A stretch of DNA of 64,000 nt from Tillus elongatus (lineage: Eukaryota > Arthropoda > Insecta > Coleoptera > Cleridae), in NCBI GenBank assembly GCA_964006375.1, contig OZ023262.1, positions 193,606,907 to 193,670,906 on the forward strand. Reading direction: 5' to 3'. A model generated the notes under the pieces. That model was given only the letters and a program-made list of their open reading frames with translations, made no database searches and had not been told where the DNA came from. The translations under genes and the position numbers were made by a program. Below, piece after piece: positions 1 to 10,960 of the stretch. Numbering within the stretch: the first letter of the stretch is position 1; every line of letters starts with the position of its first letter.

Positions 1-290
1 CCGTAGAGTTATTGGCAGTTTTAGAAAAAAGCAGAGAGTTCGGGATAAATGAGTAATTTGATAAATTTATTAGAGTACTATGTAGAGTTTGACGTTTCAA
101 TAACTTTATTGTATTGTCATAACGTAATTTTTGTATGTTTGAGATAACATCAATCAAAGTGCGACAGTATAATGTAAAATCTTAACTATTCATACGAACA
201 GCTGCTGAGTTTATTTACTTTAACAGACAGTGTAGTAAGATTGTCAGCCGAACGGAATCTTTAACAAACAGTATCCTGGATTACCTCCAA
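1..290. other. No feature recognised
   Basis: AT-rich sequence without a convincing open reading frame or repeat that I can match to another part of the window. By position it probably lies in an Atg16 intron (inference from the exons at 8716-9150). Confidence 0.4.
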
Positions 291-294
291 TCAC

Positions 295-575
295 TATACA
301 GCCACAATAGACCTAAGGTCGCGGTGGAGGGACTGAAATAGCCCACTCACAATAAAATCTAATACAGAAATTTCAACTGACCTTGGATTTGGGTTCTGGG
401 CCTTAATTTGCGCTCACTTGAAGAAATTTTCCAAGTCTCACCATCGACACCTCTCTATTAGTGAATTTTCTTAATGAAAATTCACCAAAAGTGTGAACAG
501 CTTCACCAGTATATGTGCTATCACTGGAATATCTGTCTAAAAAAAAACCTGTGCGCCATTGACTTTATTTACTAA
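295..575 (+). repeat. Cluster of short dispersed repeats
   Basis: Three short blocks recur elsewhere in the window. Block 295-350 (around GCCACAATAGACCT) has an inverted relative at 5545-5605. Block 375-430 is a degenerate copy of the motif centred on GGATATGGGTTCTAGGGG that recurs at least nine more times. Block 490-575 (around CAGCTTCACCAG and GTGCTATCACTG) has an inverted relative at 8330-8425. These are probably remnants of nonautonomous elements; the class is unknown. Confidence 0.6.
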
Positions 576-1822
576 AATTTCTTGAAAAACACAGTCTAAT
601 CCACGACAGACAGTATGGATTCCGTCAGCGCAGATCAACTGCCGACCTCCTTTCCTTTGTCACCTATTCTTGGAACAAGTCTATGGAACTACACGGTTAA
701 TCCCAAATTGTCGCTCTAGACATATCCAAAGCATTCGACCAAATCTGGCATGCAGCGCTGCTTAATAAACTTCCGGCCTATGGACTACCACCAAAACTCT
801 GTGCCTGAACAGCAAATTTCCTCTCCAACTGGAGCGTTTCTGTTGTCGTGGATGGCCATTCCTCTAAACTGTATCCAATTAATGCAGGAGTACCTCAAGG
901 TTCAGCTTTAGCCCCTACTTTGTTTCTTCTCCACATAGATGACCTCATTTCTAGCACAGGTTGAAACCCAGTTCTCAGTTAGGTGGACGACGGCACCCTC
1001 CCCTCAAATATACAATATTCTAAGCCTGTCTCTTTAGGCCAATTAGATGAGAATCGCAGACTCATGGAGGGATCTCCAAAAAATATTAAACTGGGGAAGT
1101 AGAAATCTTGTACAATTCAACCCCACCAAATCTCAGTCTTGCTTTCTTTCTCATTAGAGATACACCAGCCCTAGATCCATCACAATGAACAACCAAGTTA
1201 TTCAAAGTAATGAGTCCTTTTCACTTGTTGGCATTTCTGTGGGTCGAAATCTCAATTGGCACCAACATATCACATCAATTGCAGAAGCGGCTGCTAAGAA
1301 ATTAGGTTTCCTCTTCCGGGCTCGCAAATACTTTTCACCGGCTAGTCTCCATACCTTATATACTTCACAAATAAGGCCAAACCTCGAATACTGCTCCCAC
1401 ATCTGGGGTGTCGCTGCCGTTTCTACACTCGCTATCCTGGACTCCATTCAGAAGAGAGCTATACATCTCATCGGTGGCCCTACCCTCACACAAAGGCTGT
1501 TATCCCTTGCCCCCACCGTTGGTGACCTCTCTCTCTTTTATAGATATCTGCACGGGCACTGCTCAGGGGGGCTTTCCTCCATAGTTCCTCCACCTGCTGC
1601 CCCCAACAGATCTACCAGGGAACAGAGTGAATGCACCCTTTTACTGTCCAGGTCCCTAGATATAGAACATCTTGTTGTGCCCGCTCTTTTCTCCCGAGGA
1701 CTTCCAAGTTGTGGAATTCCTTGCCGGCACATGTTTTTGCTTCTCCTCCAAACCTCCAAACCTTCAAGTCCATGATTAACAAGTTGCCTCTTTCCTCCTT
1801 GTCGACACCCACGGTACAATAG
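576..1822 (+). pseudogene. Jockey-like non-LTR retrotransposon RT relic
   Basis: Translating all three forward frames gives an ordered reverse transcriptase C-terminal half: YGFRQRRSTADLLSF near 620, VALDISKAFDQIWHAAL near 715, INAGVPQGSALAPTLF near 880, the palm active-site region near 980, then a long open segment from 1185 with the LGFLFRARKYFSP and QIRPNLEYCSHIWG thumb motifs. The tyrosine of the catalytic YADD box is replaced by a stop codon followed by VDD. A frameshift between about 1630 and 1690 moves the conserved LPRTSKLWNSLPAHVF tail to another frame, which ends at 1822. At least one other stop lies near 805. The endonuclease and ORF1 are absent, so this is a dead 5'-truncated copy. 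Confidence 0.85.
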
Positions 1823-2115
1823 TATTTAGGCTGTAAGCCCTCATAGTGTGTTGTTGAATATATATTTTAAAAAAACGTCTTTTACAAGTTACCCCTTGAT
1901 ATTTTCTCAATTTTGATCTCTTAAATGAGATAAATGTTGTATTATGTAGTGTACTGAATTTTTTACATTTTTGAGGTCCTTAATTTAAACTATTTATTAC
2001 TTAAAAATACCTGACTGGAATCACAGCAAGTGTTGAAAATGGCCACCTGCAGCTTGTTTACAAACCCTCAATAGTCAGTGTAAAAACTTCTTACTTTGGC
2101 ACAAATGCGAGGATT

Positions 2116-2745
2116 TTACCAAACTCTTACAAATGCTAGTTCTATGTGTTGTAAAAAATCTTCAAATGTTTGTACTGGTGTCTTGTAAAGAAGCTCCTGT
2201 ATGTGCCCCCATAGATAAAAATCTAAAGGATTCAAATCAGGGGCTCTTGGTGGCCATGCTACGGGTCCACCACGACCAATCCATCGATGACTGTATGCTT
2301 CCGAAAGGTACTCTCTAACATCAACCGCAAAATTTGCCAGTGCACCATTGTGTTGGAACCACATTTTATTTCTCACTAACACGGGTAATAGTTCGGGCAG
2401 ATCACTCATCAGAAAATTTAAATATGACAAATTATTTAGTCCATGTGGCAGACTAATTGGACCAATAATTTCATTTCCAATAATACCAGCCCAAAAAAAC
2501 TGATACTGCAAGTTTGCTACTCTCAGTAGGTAAATAGCAATTGTCGTCAGACCAGTTATGTAAGTTATAGAAATTTATAATTCCCTTTCTTGTAAGTGAT
2601 GCTTCATCAGTAAAAAGAACATGAAGAAAGAAATGTTGCTCATTTTCCAACTTATTTAAAAATCACCGACAAAATTATTGTCTATGACAAAATTCTGGCC
2701 TATGTCTATAATCCCTTGGTAAAAGTTCTTGAACATGTGTGTGGT
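2116..2745 (-). pseudogene. Mariner-like (IS630/Tc1 superfamily) transposase C-terminal relic
   Basis: Reading the minus strand from about 2745, degraded frames give QELLPRDYRHRPEFC, then VLFTDEASLTRKG (first catalytic Asp), then NFYNLHNWSDDNCY, then an open 131-residue segment with MWFQHNGALANFAVDV and WPPRAPDLNPLDFYLWG (third acidic site). At the second acidic site the expected Asp is Asn (HNG). Stops and frame changes near 2510 and 2660 break the frame. The family is known from many arthropods with an N-terminal DUF4817 helix-turn-helix; a DUF4817 relic lies on the same strand at 5590-6000, in the right order to be the N-terminal half of this same copy. Confidence 0.8.
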
Positions 2746-3117
2746 AGGTTAGGTTAAATTGTGGGTGGGCAGTGTTGTTCCTGCTAGCACGATCGTGCCA
2801 GATTTAGCACTGTGTCTTCAGATTTGGCACTCTAGCACCCCTTTACACTTCTCTGGCACATTTAAAAAATTTCAAACTATGTGCCATTCTCAAGTTAGAC
2901 ACGGACATAAAACATACAACATATACACATTCAGCAACCGCACTCATAGTTTCCGGTTTACGCATGTGCATTACCTCCCCGCCTACCCGTTACTCGGTGG
3001 TTAGATTCATGATTATAGGTTGGCATACCTTTTCTACTTTTGCGTATTGTGTACTGTCAAATGTCAAATCCTCAAATTTTTATGGATTTTTATTTTATTT
3101 TGTAAAATATTTATTTT

Positions 3118-5119
3118 GGTAATCTTTGAATTTAGGGTGTCACACGGCGCATTCTAAACGGCGCAGCCGAGACATGAAACAGAAACGTAAATACCACATA
3201 CAGTGTTGTCGGGTGGTACTTCTTTTCATTGAATAAGATGTAATAAATATTTTATACTTTTTAATATATTTTTGCCTATATGAAATACATCTAAAAATAG
3301 GTCCAACAGCATCTACAAATAATATAGAAAAACATAATATTGTTACATTTAAGTGTATATTTGTTAAATTGGCAGAGAACCACCCAAACACTTTTTAGTG
3401 AATTCTCTTCGAAAAAATCCACTATTGGGGAAATCAGACTTTTGAATTTTATTTTAAAAAATTAAATGAGCGCGAACTAGGACCCCTAGAACCCATATCC
3501 GGGGTCAGTTTCAATTTTTATATGTATATATGTATCACAGCGATAACTCAAAAAATAATACGCCGATTTCGATAAAGTTTGGTATGTGCCTTCCTTTTGT
3601 AAGTGACTTGGATAAGTTCGTTAGTCAGGAAAATCGGAACCGGTATTCCGGGAAAATTTTGTTTTCTATCGAAAAAAATGTTCTCAAAAAATAAAACAGT
3701 TGTGGTAACCAAATTTGGTAGGTAGGTTTGTGAGATAAGAAGTAGACTATACACTAACATTTTTATTTCTATGTTACAAGCAAAAAGTTCAACAAAATAT
3801 TTTGTGCCAGATTATTTCTACAGTTTGGTATCTCACACGTGCGCTGACACTATTCTTACCTTTTGTTATCTTGGGTTTCCCGAGTTATTTACACGTAAAG
3901 TTTTTTACACATCATATACTTTAAACAATTTCTCAGCAGCTGATAGATAAAGTTTGGTATCTCGCACGTACGCTGACACTATTACCTTTTATTATCTTGT
4001 GTTTGCAGAGTTATTTACATGTAAAGTTTTTTACACATTACATACTTTAAACAATTTCTCAGCTGCTAATAGATAAAGTTTGGTATTTCACACGTATGCT
4101 GACACTAGTGCGAGATACCAAACTTTATCTTCCAAGCAGCTGCGAAATTGTTTAAAAAGTATGTAATGTGTAAAAAACTTAACATGTCAATAACTCGGTA
4201 AAGGCAAGCGAACAAAAGGTAACATTACTGTCAGCATACATGTAAGATACCAAACTTTATGTATCAGCAGTCGTTTTATCTCAAACTGTCCAGGAGGTCA
4301 TCAGAATGCAAATTAACGAATTTTTCTTGTGGTTTGTGCATCCAGTGGGGGCATTTAAGCATGTTTCTGAAAAGTTTTTCTAAAAGTCTTGGCGCAGCAA
4401 GTGCGTTATGGTAGAATTTTGATAGAAATAATCTGGCACAAAATATTTTTTTGAACTTTTTGCTTGTAACATAGAAAAAAAAAAGTATTGTATAGTCTAC
4501 TTCTTATCTCACAAACCTACCTACCAAGTTTGGTTACCACAGCTGTTTTATTTTTTGAGAACATTTTTTTCGATAGAAAACAAAATTTTCCCAGAATACC
4601 GATTACGATTTTCCTGGCTAACGAACTTATCCAAGTCTCTTACAAAAGGAAGGCACATACCAAACTTTATTAAAATTGGCGTATTATTTTTTGTTATCAC
4701 TGTGATACATATATACATATACAAATTGAAACTGACCCCGGATATGGGTTCCAGGGGTCCTAGTTCACGCTCATTTAATTTTTGTTTATAAAATTCAAAA
4801 GTTGGGATCTCTCAATAGTAGATTTTTTCGAAGAAAATTCACTAAAAAGTGTTCAGGTGGTTCTCTGCAAATTTAACAAATATACACTTAAATGTAACAA
4901 TATTATGTTTTTTTACATTATTTGTAGATGCTGTTGGACCTATTTTTAGATGTATTTGATACAGGCAAAAATATATTAAAAAGTATAAAATATTTATTAG
5001 ATCTTATTCAATGAAAGAACTACAACCGGCAACACTGTATGCAGTATTTACGTTTCTGTTCCATGTCTCGGCTCGCCGTTTAGAATGCGCCGTGTGACAC
5101 CCTAAATTCAAAGATTACC
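3118..5119. mobile_element. Foldback (long inverted repeat) element
   Basis: The outer arms are inverted copies of each other: GGTAATCTTTGAATTTAGGG at 3118 is mirrored by its reverse complement ending at 5119. The arms run about 700 bp (3118 to about 3830 and 4430 to 5119) with scattered substitutions. Each arm carries one copy of the dispersed GGATATGGGTTC motif. The centre holds about 135-bp tandem units, again partly in inverted orientation. No transposase ORF is visible. I cannot see a clear target duplication outside the ends. This architecture matches foldback or long-TIR nonautonomous DNA transposons. Confidence 0.7.
3823..4262. repeat. Tandem and inverted ~130-bp units in the foldback core
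   Basis: A unit beginning AAAGTTTGGTATCTC and passing through GCTGACACTATT and GTAAAGTTTTTTACACAT begins near 3823, near 3950 and near 4075. From about 4105 an inverted unit starts (GAGATACCAAACTTTATC) and ends near 4262. The unit is diverged between copies. Confidence 0.65.
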
Positions 5120-5222
5120 ATTATTTTTTTTATTTAAAGAAAAATTGGTCCCTCAACGTTGCCATTAGCACCTACAATAGATTTGTTGTTATTTATTTCA
5201 AAGAAACTTATTTCTTTGTTAA

Positions 5223-5345
<123 letters not shown>

Positions 5346-5544
5346 ATTTTTGGTTTAATCTGCGGTTTTTTTATCATAAATATGCATAATTTTCCCCTCT
5401 TTCATGAGACCTTTTAGCATTAAAACGTACAGTTACTATTAATTTTGGTTCCAATTAAATCTGGGCCTATTTTAGCACTCAAACTGTAAATTTGGCAATG
5501 AAATGTCCCTAAATTCAGCACTTATAATCTCATGACAGGAACAG

Positions 5545-5605
5545 CACTGTGAGTGGGCCATAACGGTCCCGTCACTGTGACCTTAAGGTCTATTGTGGCT
5601 CACAC
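5545..5605 (-). repeat. Dispersed repeat, inverted relative of 295-350
   Basis: On the minus strand it reads GAGCCACAATAGACCTTAAG and ends near GCCCACTCACAG, in register with the block at 295-350. Similarity is roughly three quarters by eye. Confidence 0.55.
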
Positions 5606-6000
5606 CTAATTATCTTATATTTCACCCAACAAATGTAGTGATATGGCTTTAATTGTTGCTCTTGCCAGATTTTGTGTAGACGATGTGGAAATAATTCTTA
5701 CTTCTTTAGAAACGATTCTGGTGCTTGTAGTGGGGTTACATTCCACTGCATTGACTCTTCAACTTGAACAGTTCGTGGGTATCTCCTGCGTACAGAATTA
5801 GATTTTGATGGTTTTAGGGTACCGGTTTTCTTTATACCTCCGCAGATATGTTCACAAACATTTTTGCTGGATGCTATTCGTCCAGGAAACCTGTCATGAT
5901 AAATTATCGCTGCTTTTTTTCCATTTTGTCTCACTTTACGATAAACTAATAACATATAGGTTAATTCAGCGAAGGTATAATTGAAAAGGGGGATTTTAAA
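5590..6000 (-). pseudogene. DUF4817 helix-turn-helix relic of a mariner-like transposase
   Basis: The minus-strand open frame (start 6096, stop 5698) contains FNYTFAELTYMLLVYRKVRQ, then NGKKAAIIYHDRFPGR, then a segment ending RRYPRTVQVEESM, the layout of the DUF4817 DNA-binding domain found at the N terminus of many insect mariner-like transposases. After the stop near 5697 the homology continues in another frame (IISTSSTQNLARATIKAI) to about 5640, so the copy is frameshifted. The catalytic domain does not follow directly; a same-strand catalytic relic lies at 2116-2745, with the foldback element between. The pogo element begins within 20 bp upstream of the recognisable domain. Confidence 0.7.
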
Positions 6001-6500
6001 GCAATACAGAGCATAGGGGAAGAGGTGGTAGATTCGGCCATGGGGTACATTCGTCCATCCTATTTTATACTTCCCTTGTTTAAATTTACCGCGCAATTCT
6101 TTAATCGTTATGTTGGTAATGCATTTCTCTTCTGCCTGAGAAGTGTCACAAATAGTTTCTTCGTTTTATTTCTGTTCCATAAATTATCATAAATTTTCGC
6201 TATAAAAGGTAAGTTTTTCCATCTACCATATAAGAACATAATTTTGAAATTTGTGAAGTATATTAAATATGAAAAAACTATTACAGCATGTAATACTTCT
6301 TCATAAATAATATGAATACAAAACCTAACCCAAAATGTTGACAGTGTTTTGAGATTTAATTTTGGTTTGATCAAATGTCATATGGGGTAGAAGCGGCTGC
6401 GGTGTTGGGGTACATTCAGCCGGATGGCCAAAGGTACCCCAGCAATAATATAAAACGTTCATGTTGCTGTATTTTTGAGTTATTTTAATATAATTTTACA

Positions 6501-6797
6501 GATGCCACGTACTTATATCTGCAAAACCAACAGACAGGACATAGATGAGATTAATGTAAAGGAAGCGATTTGTAACTGTCTAAAAAAGTGCCGATTGTAC
6601 ATGAAGCTGCAAGGCGATATGGAATAAAAAGGTCTACATTGCAGTCACGAATAAAAACTCTGTTAAAGAAAAAAACTAAAGATGAAGTCTTATCTACTAT
6701 TGATAGAGATTCTGGAAATGAAAGTAATGATGAAGGAATAAAATATTGTAGCAAACACACTGTTAAACAAGTTTTCACAATGCCCCAAGAAATGTAG
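6501..6797 (+). pseudogene. N-terminal psq-type HTH of a pogo/Tigger transposase (relic)
   Basis: The frame opens with ATG at 6502 (MPRTYICKTNRQ), then shifts near 6580 to VPIVHEAARRYGIKRSTLQS, the recognition helix of the psq/CENP-B type HTH that starts pogo and jerky-like transposases. It then runs through a Lys/Asp-rich linker and stops at 6797. One frameshift and the loss of everything up to the C-terminal segment make it nonfunctional. Confidence 0.75.
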
Positions 6798-6892
6798 CTT
6801 CTAACGACTACATGCTCAGACACCCTGGAAGAATGATAACCATACAGCAAATAGCTTGACAGTTCGTTTAGTAGAACAAATATCATCTGTGG

Positions 6893-7706
6893 CTTTGAAA
6901 CTCCACGTATTTGGCCTCTTGATAGGCTTGCATTTAGCGACAAAGATTTCATGCCAAGCACCGTTACTGACAATATTGAAAACAATTCTAGTTGCTGAAG
7001 TAGAAGTTGCTGCAATTCCTTTAACTTCTAAAACAACTAATTGCAGCAGAGAAGAAAGAGAACAAACCATTCCTTCTCCAGTTTGTAGATATCATGATGG
7101 TAATATCAGTATGGAAAAAATAGAACCAGAGACAACTTCTGCATCTTCAAAAGTAAAAGACTGCTATTCCAAAGACATTGGAAGAATTGAGACCATATCC
7201 TAATGGGGATGGGGAAAAAAGGACAAAGAGCAAAATACCATCAAAGCCTTGTATATACACAAACACCCCGGAAAGGTTGATGAAAGAAACCATTCACATG
7301 GAGAAAAATAGAAAAGAAGAGCTAAAAACATCCAGCAGTCAAGAAAAAGGTGTTTCTGAGTAAATCAAAACTCGAGTTGAATGAAAGCTCGAGTGATTTG
7401 GACAGGTCTATAGAACTGGTCGACACCTCTGATGGAAAAAGTTTTTTGTCCAGCTCAGATGAATTACCTTCTCTCCCTAAATGCAAAAATGTTAATGTGG
7501 GAGATTTTATATTGGTACAATTTGCTACAAAGGTTAGCACTTGTTGTTATATTGGGCATATTTTAAAGATCATAAATGATTCGGAATATGAAATCAAGTT
7601 TTTAAGGCGCAAAAATCAATCAAACAAATTTATACATCCTAATGTAGAAGACATCAGCATTGTGAATAAAAGTGATCTAATTACATTGCTGTCACAGGCA
7701 AATTAA
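6893..7706 (+). pseudogene. C-terminal part of a pogo/Tigger transposase (relic)
   Basis: From about 6893 one frame reads GFETPRIWPLDRLAF then SDKDFMPSTVTDNIE, the conserved end of the DDE domain in jerky/Tigger-type proteins, and then hits a stop. The tail frame 7350-7706 ends with VNVGDFILVQFATKV, YIGHILKI and a YEIKFLRRK segment, typical of the C-terminal extension of insect pogo/jerky-like transposases. Frames change at least twice. The catalytic DDE residues would lie in the deleted part between 6797 and 6893. Confidence 0.75.
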
Positions 7707-8170
7707 GCTTCAACAGCTAGGACATCTTCCTTGTTTAATTTTTATTATAGTTTTAATGGACTCAATATCCGTTAGATCTGTCTGTTATTATTTTTGTTTC
7801 TGTTATTCATATGGATATGTTTTACATATAATACTTTCAGTTATGCTATTTGTATTTTTAGGTATAAGTTGACTTTGTTCAATAAAATCTTTGATTTAGG
7901 CCTGAATACAATTGAATTTTATTTGGATGAATGTACCCCACCTAATGGCTGAAACTACCTCACCGATAAGGTACATTCACCTGTTTGCCGATGTTTTTTA
8001 CTTATTCAATAAAAAAATATATCTTAGGATATAAGAGTTGCACCTTGCGAAAAACGTAGACAAATGTCCACACTAACTTTTGGATACACCAGTTTTTTAA
8101 TTATTTACTGATTTTTCAAAATATGTACTTTAATAGGATAAGTGGCCGAATGTAGCACCCTTTCCCCTAT

Positions 8171-8700
8171 AGCACTTTGACAAGTAAATGACAATAACAA
8201 CCAAATAACAGCCCACTACATAACACAACATAATTGCGTTTATTTCATAAAAGATATCAAAATCGACAAATTATCAAGAGGTAAATTTTAACAGGCGCTT
8301 AATCACCTACATAACTGTGCTAACAAATGAAAAAAAAGTCAGTGGCGTACAGGTTTTGTTTTAGAAAATTATTGCAGTGATAGCACATAACACAGCCCTG
8401 GTGAAGCTGTCCACAATTTTTAGCAGTAAAATATGTACTAGTTTAAATAATTTTCGCCCTCCAAATTTTATTCCGATTGCTAGAGTCGTTTGGGAGAAAT
8501 TTTAAATTAACCAAAAAAATCTTTGACACCCTGTAGCTATGAAACGAAGCAAGATCGGACCTGTATTGATATAAAAAAGTCCTATTTTTATGCGAGGAAT
8601 CTAACCATGATGGCACATGTCCTTTTAATAACGCCTTATAAAACAGCAATAATTAATCTAAGCCAGAGCAACTTAATTCTATTTAGTATGACTCATATCC
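8171..8700. other. Intronic sequence with one short dispersed repeat
   Basis: No coding potential recognised. A repeat at 8330-8425 is the inverted relative of 490-575. By position this is Atg16 intron 2 next to the exon 2 donor at 8715-8714. Confidence 0.5.
8330..8425 (-). repeat. Dispersed repeat, inverted relative of 490-575
   Basis: The minus strand reads GGACAGCTTCACCAG, GTGCTATCACTGCAATAAT and AACCTGTACGCCACTGAC, in the same order as 490-575. Confidence 0.65.
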
Positions 8701-8715
8701 TAATTTAGCTCTTAC

Positions 8716-8992
8716 CAAGCATCTTTCGTGATTAAATGTTTTTCCTTTTCTTGGACTTTTACATTTAGATCAATAATCTGCTGGGCATTTTCACCTTTTC
8801 TTCTATGTAATTCAGTTAGCTCTTCCTGTTGGGTCAACAGTTTCTGTTCTAGATATTGTATCCGTTCTTGCAAACGACTATCCCCAGCACCACCACCTAC
8901 TGTACTTCCTTCATATTTAAGCCTTTCATTCAGAATTGATAATTGTAAATTCTCACCGCGAAGTGTGTTAACACTCTCGAAAAGTTTGTTAT
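8716..8992 (-). CDS. Atg16: Atg16 coding exon 2 (autophagy-related protein 16, coiled-coil region)
   Basis: The exon encodes NKLFESVNTLRGENLQLSIL, a short Gly-rich loop, then LEQKLLTQQEELTELHRRKG and ENAQQIIDLNVKVQEKEKHL, the Atg5-binding helix and start of the coiled coil of metazoan ATG16. The protein pairs with the ATG12-ATG5 conjugate and directs lipidation of ATG8/LC3 at the forming autophagosome. The acceptor is AG at 8994-8993 after a T-rich tract; the donor is GTAAG from 8715 down (TTG/GTAAG). The first codon is completed by the last base of exon 1 (C+AT = His). Phase at the 3' end is 2. The reading frame is intact. No further exon with the remaining coiled coil or the WD40 repeats is visible to the left, so they should lie beyond the window. 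Confidence 0.87.
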
Positions 8993-9047
8993 CTAAAATC
9001 AAAACAATGTTTGAGGTTAGAACCATGAAAAAAGTTTGCTCACTTAC

Positions 9048-9150
9048 GTTGAGTAATTATTTCATGGAAGCACTGTGTTTCTGAACGATTCCTATTTTGT
9101 AACTGATTCAATATGTTACTTCTCCAATTGCAATTTTCTGTCGTTGCCAT
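9048..9150 (-). CDS. Atg16: Atg16 coding exon 1 with the start codon
   Basis: The frame starts at ATG 9150-9148 and encodes MATTENCNWRSNILNQLQNR, then NRSETQCFHEIITQ, the N-terminal W-R-x-x-I-L-x-Q-L-x-x-R-N-R module that binds ATG5. It ends with CAA C at 9048, followed by a consensus donor GTAAGTG (9047-9041). The intron 8993-9047 is only 55 bp, usual for insects. The exon joins exon 2 in frame. The start is chosen because upstream codons carry no ATG16-like residues and a stop-rich leader precedes it. Confidence 0.87.
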
Positions 9151-9480
9151 TTTTGCAGAAAAAGTAAAAGTTATAAACTAGCTAATGGAAAGTAAATACC
9201 AAACAAACATTGAAACAAAATTATTATACTTCAAACCAACTACTTCGAGTGTAATAATTTTCACAGTATTTTCTTTTACGTAAAATTTTGCTAATCTGTT
9301 TTATTTGGTGAGGATTAAACAGATATGTTCTTTAATTTCTTTTTTCTAAAATTTGATTATGATTATTATATCAATTAGATTTGTCAGTTTTAATTTTGAC
9401 AGTTAACTTCTGGTGAGGTTTCGGTCTACAGCAGACAATTCTAATGAATAGTTCTAATATAACATTTAGTCACAGCTTAA

Positions 9481-9619
9481 AGCTGGGTTCACACACTGGC
9501 GAATTGCGAAACCTGTCTATTGGTTTATTTTAAATAATAATGTCATATTTTTTAAAGTGAACCAATAGGAATTAGTTTTGCAATTCACATTTCGCAATTC
9601 ATGAGTGTATGAACGTAGT
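9481..9619. mobile_element. TTAA-flanked MITE (piggyBac-type signature)
   Basis: A 139-bp element with imperfect terminal inverted repeats (AGCTGGGTTCACACACTGGC on the left; reverse-strand right end AACTACGTTCATACACTCAT, both leading into GAATTGCGAAA) and an inner inverted CCTATTGGTT-like block. TTAA lies at both edges (9477-9480 and 9620-9623). It sits about 330 bp upstream of the Atg16 start codon. Confidence 0.75.
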
Positions 9620-9623
9620 TTAA

Positions 9624-10130
9624 GAAACAAGTAATAGGTTTGTTTACTGATCTTGAGTCTAGCAGTCAGATATAGAAGGGTTACTATGGAGCAATAAAAA
9701 TATTTCTATGGTGACTGCAGACTGCCGACGAACCGGTCACTTCGACCTTTATGAAGTGTTCCGATGTCAAAGTACGCGAGAAATGTATATTAGGCATAGT
9801 CTACATCCAATAAAAAATATACCAAACAACACAGAGCAACACTTTTTCTGTTTTATTCAAAATGATCTACGTCTACATTATTATTTTGGTGTCCCGCCTA
9901 TACATATTTTGGATTCTTTTCCTTAGCTCACTATACGGAAGATTAAGTAAAGTAAGCTTTCTCTCGGCTTGTGAGCAACTTTTTGTTTAAATAAAACGTA
10001 ACAAAAACAATTTTGGTAAAATTTCGGGCAATATTTTTGTACAACATCACTTATGATTAGTAACAAGAAATGTCTACCTTTTATTAATTGAAAAATCTGA
10101 AATTAAATAAAAAATAAAATCTTTTTAAAA
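9624..10130. other. No feature recognised
   Basis: AT-rich, with short frames lacking recognisable domains. It lies between the Atg16 5' side and a possible gene 3' end at 10136-10490. Confidence 0.4.
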
Positions 10131-10209
10131 TTATCTTTATTACAACCAAATATTATAATAAGTCAATAATAATGCAAGCTAATCAGACAACTAAAATTTG
10201 CGTTGTCAT

Positions 10210-10490
10210 CTAATTAATAATCTTTAGTTCATTTTCATTAACATCCGGATTTCTCTTCAACATATATATCTTCATCTTCACTATAGATGATTTAGAATCA
10301 TCACTTTCATAGTCAACGACGGGTCTGTTGGGATATTTAAATAGACAACCCTCTTTTTCGCTGTAATTACTTCGTGAACTGTCGTATTTATCGTCTTCAT
10401 TTTGACGCTCATTTGAAATTTGATTTTTCAGTGCTTCTTTGAAAGCTTCCGGACATATATTGGCTCGATGGTATGCTTTGATGTGTTTAG
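10210..10490 (-). CDS. Possible C-terminal exon of an unrecognised protein
   Basis: A minus-strand frame ends at 10210 with about 90 residues of ordinary composition (includes AYHRANICPEAFKEALKNQI and RPVVDYESDDSKSSIVKMKI) and is followed by an AATAAA at 10141-10136. Its upstream continuation to 10827 runs through a hAT-like repeat starting near 10487, so the true 5' boundary is probably about there. I do not recognise the family. It could be the last exon of a host gene, a retrocopy fragment or part of an unknown transposon. Confidence 0.3.
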
Positions 10491-10960
10491 GGATGGGAGG
10501 ACTGAATCCGAGGATCGGAAAGGATTGGAACCTCAAAAGTACACATTGCACCCACAAAAAGGATCGAATCCCCGTATGAATCCTAAATGCTGAAACCGAA
10601 TGATTTACACGATTCGTTCCCAGTGCGTATTCGGAATAAAAGATCGAAACTTGTGTCCGCCCGCACTTGGCAGCCACCTCTCGGACCCTCTCGCTCTTGC
10701 CGCTTTCCTGGCATGTGGTAAAGAGCAAGAGGGAAAATGACATACGTATGTAGTGAGATGAGAGAAAGAAATAGAACGACAATTTGTGTATGTGAGAATG
10801 AGAACATTGAAAAGGATTCGAATCCATGTTGGATTATCCAACATATATGAATCAATCCTTCTGTACCAGCGGATTCGGAAACAAGACTATAAACATTATT
10901 CGTCAGTTGTCACCAGCACTGTATGGGGTAGACAGCCGCTAGCTATAAGGAATGCTCCCT
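10487..10960 (+). mobile_element. hAT-like nonautonomous element fragment
   Basis: It begins TAGGGATGGGAGGACTGAAT, close to the TAGTGATGGGA terminus of the hAT-type elements elsewhere in this window, and holds repeated GGATTCG/CGAATCC pieces that recur at 14330-14450. The right terminus is not clear and no 8-bp duplication was found. Confidence 0.4.

Larger units (their letters stand above)
6016..8168 (+). mobile_element. Internally deleted pogo/Tigger-like DNA transposon
   Basis: The ends are terminal inverted repeats: GGGGAAGAGGTGGTAGATTC at 6016 and, on the reverse strand from 8168, GGGGAAAGGGTGCTACATTC, both continuing GGCCA. Each end is flanked by TA (6014-6015 and 8169-8170), the target duplication expected for this superfamily. 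Subterminal copies of GGGGTACATTC or its complement sit near 6041, 6408, 6433, 7928 and 7970, plausible transposase-binding sites. Inside are only the first and last parts of a pogo-type transposase; the DDE core is missing, so the copy is nonautonomous. Confidence 0.85.
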
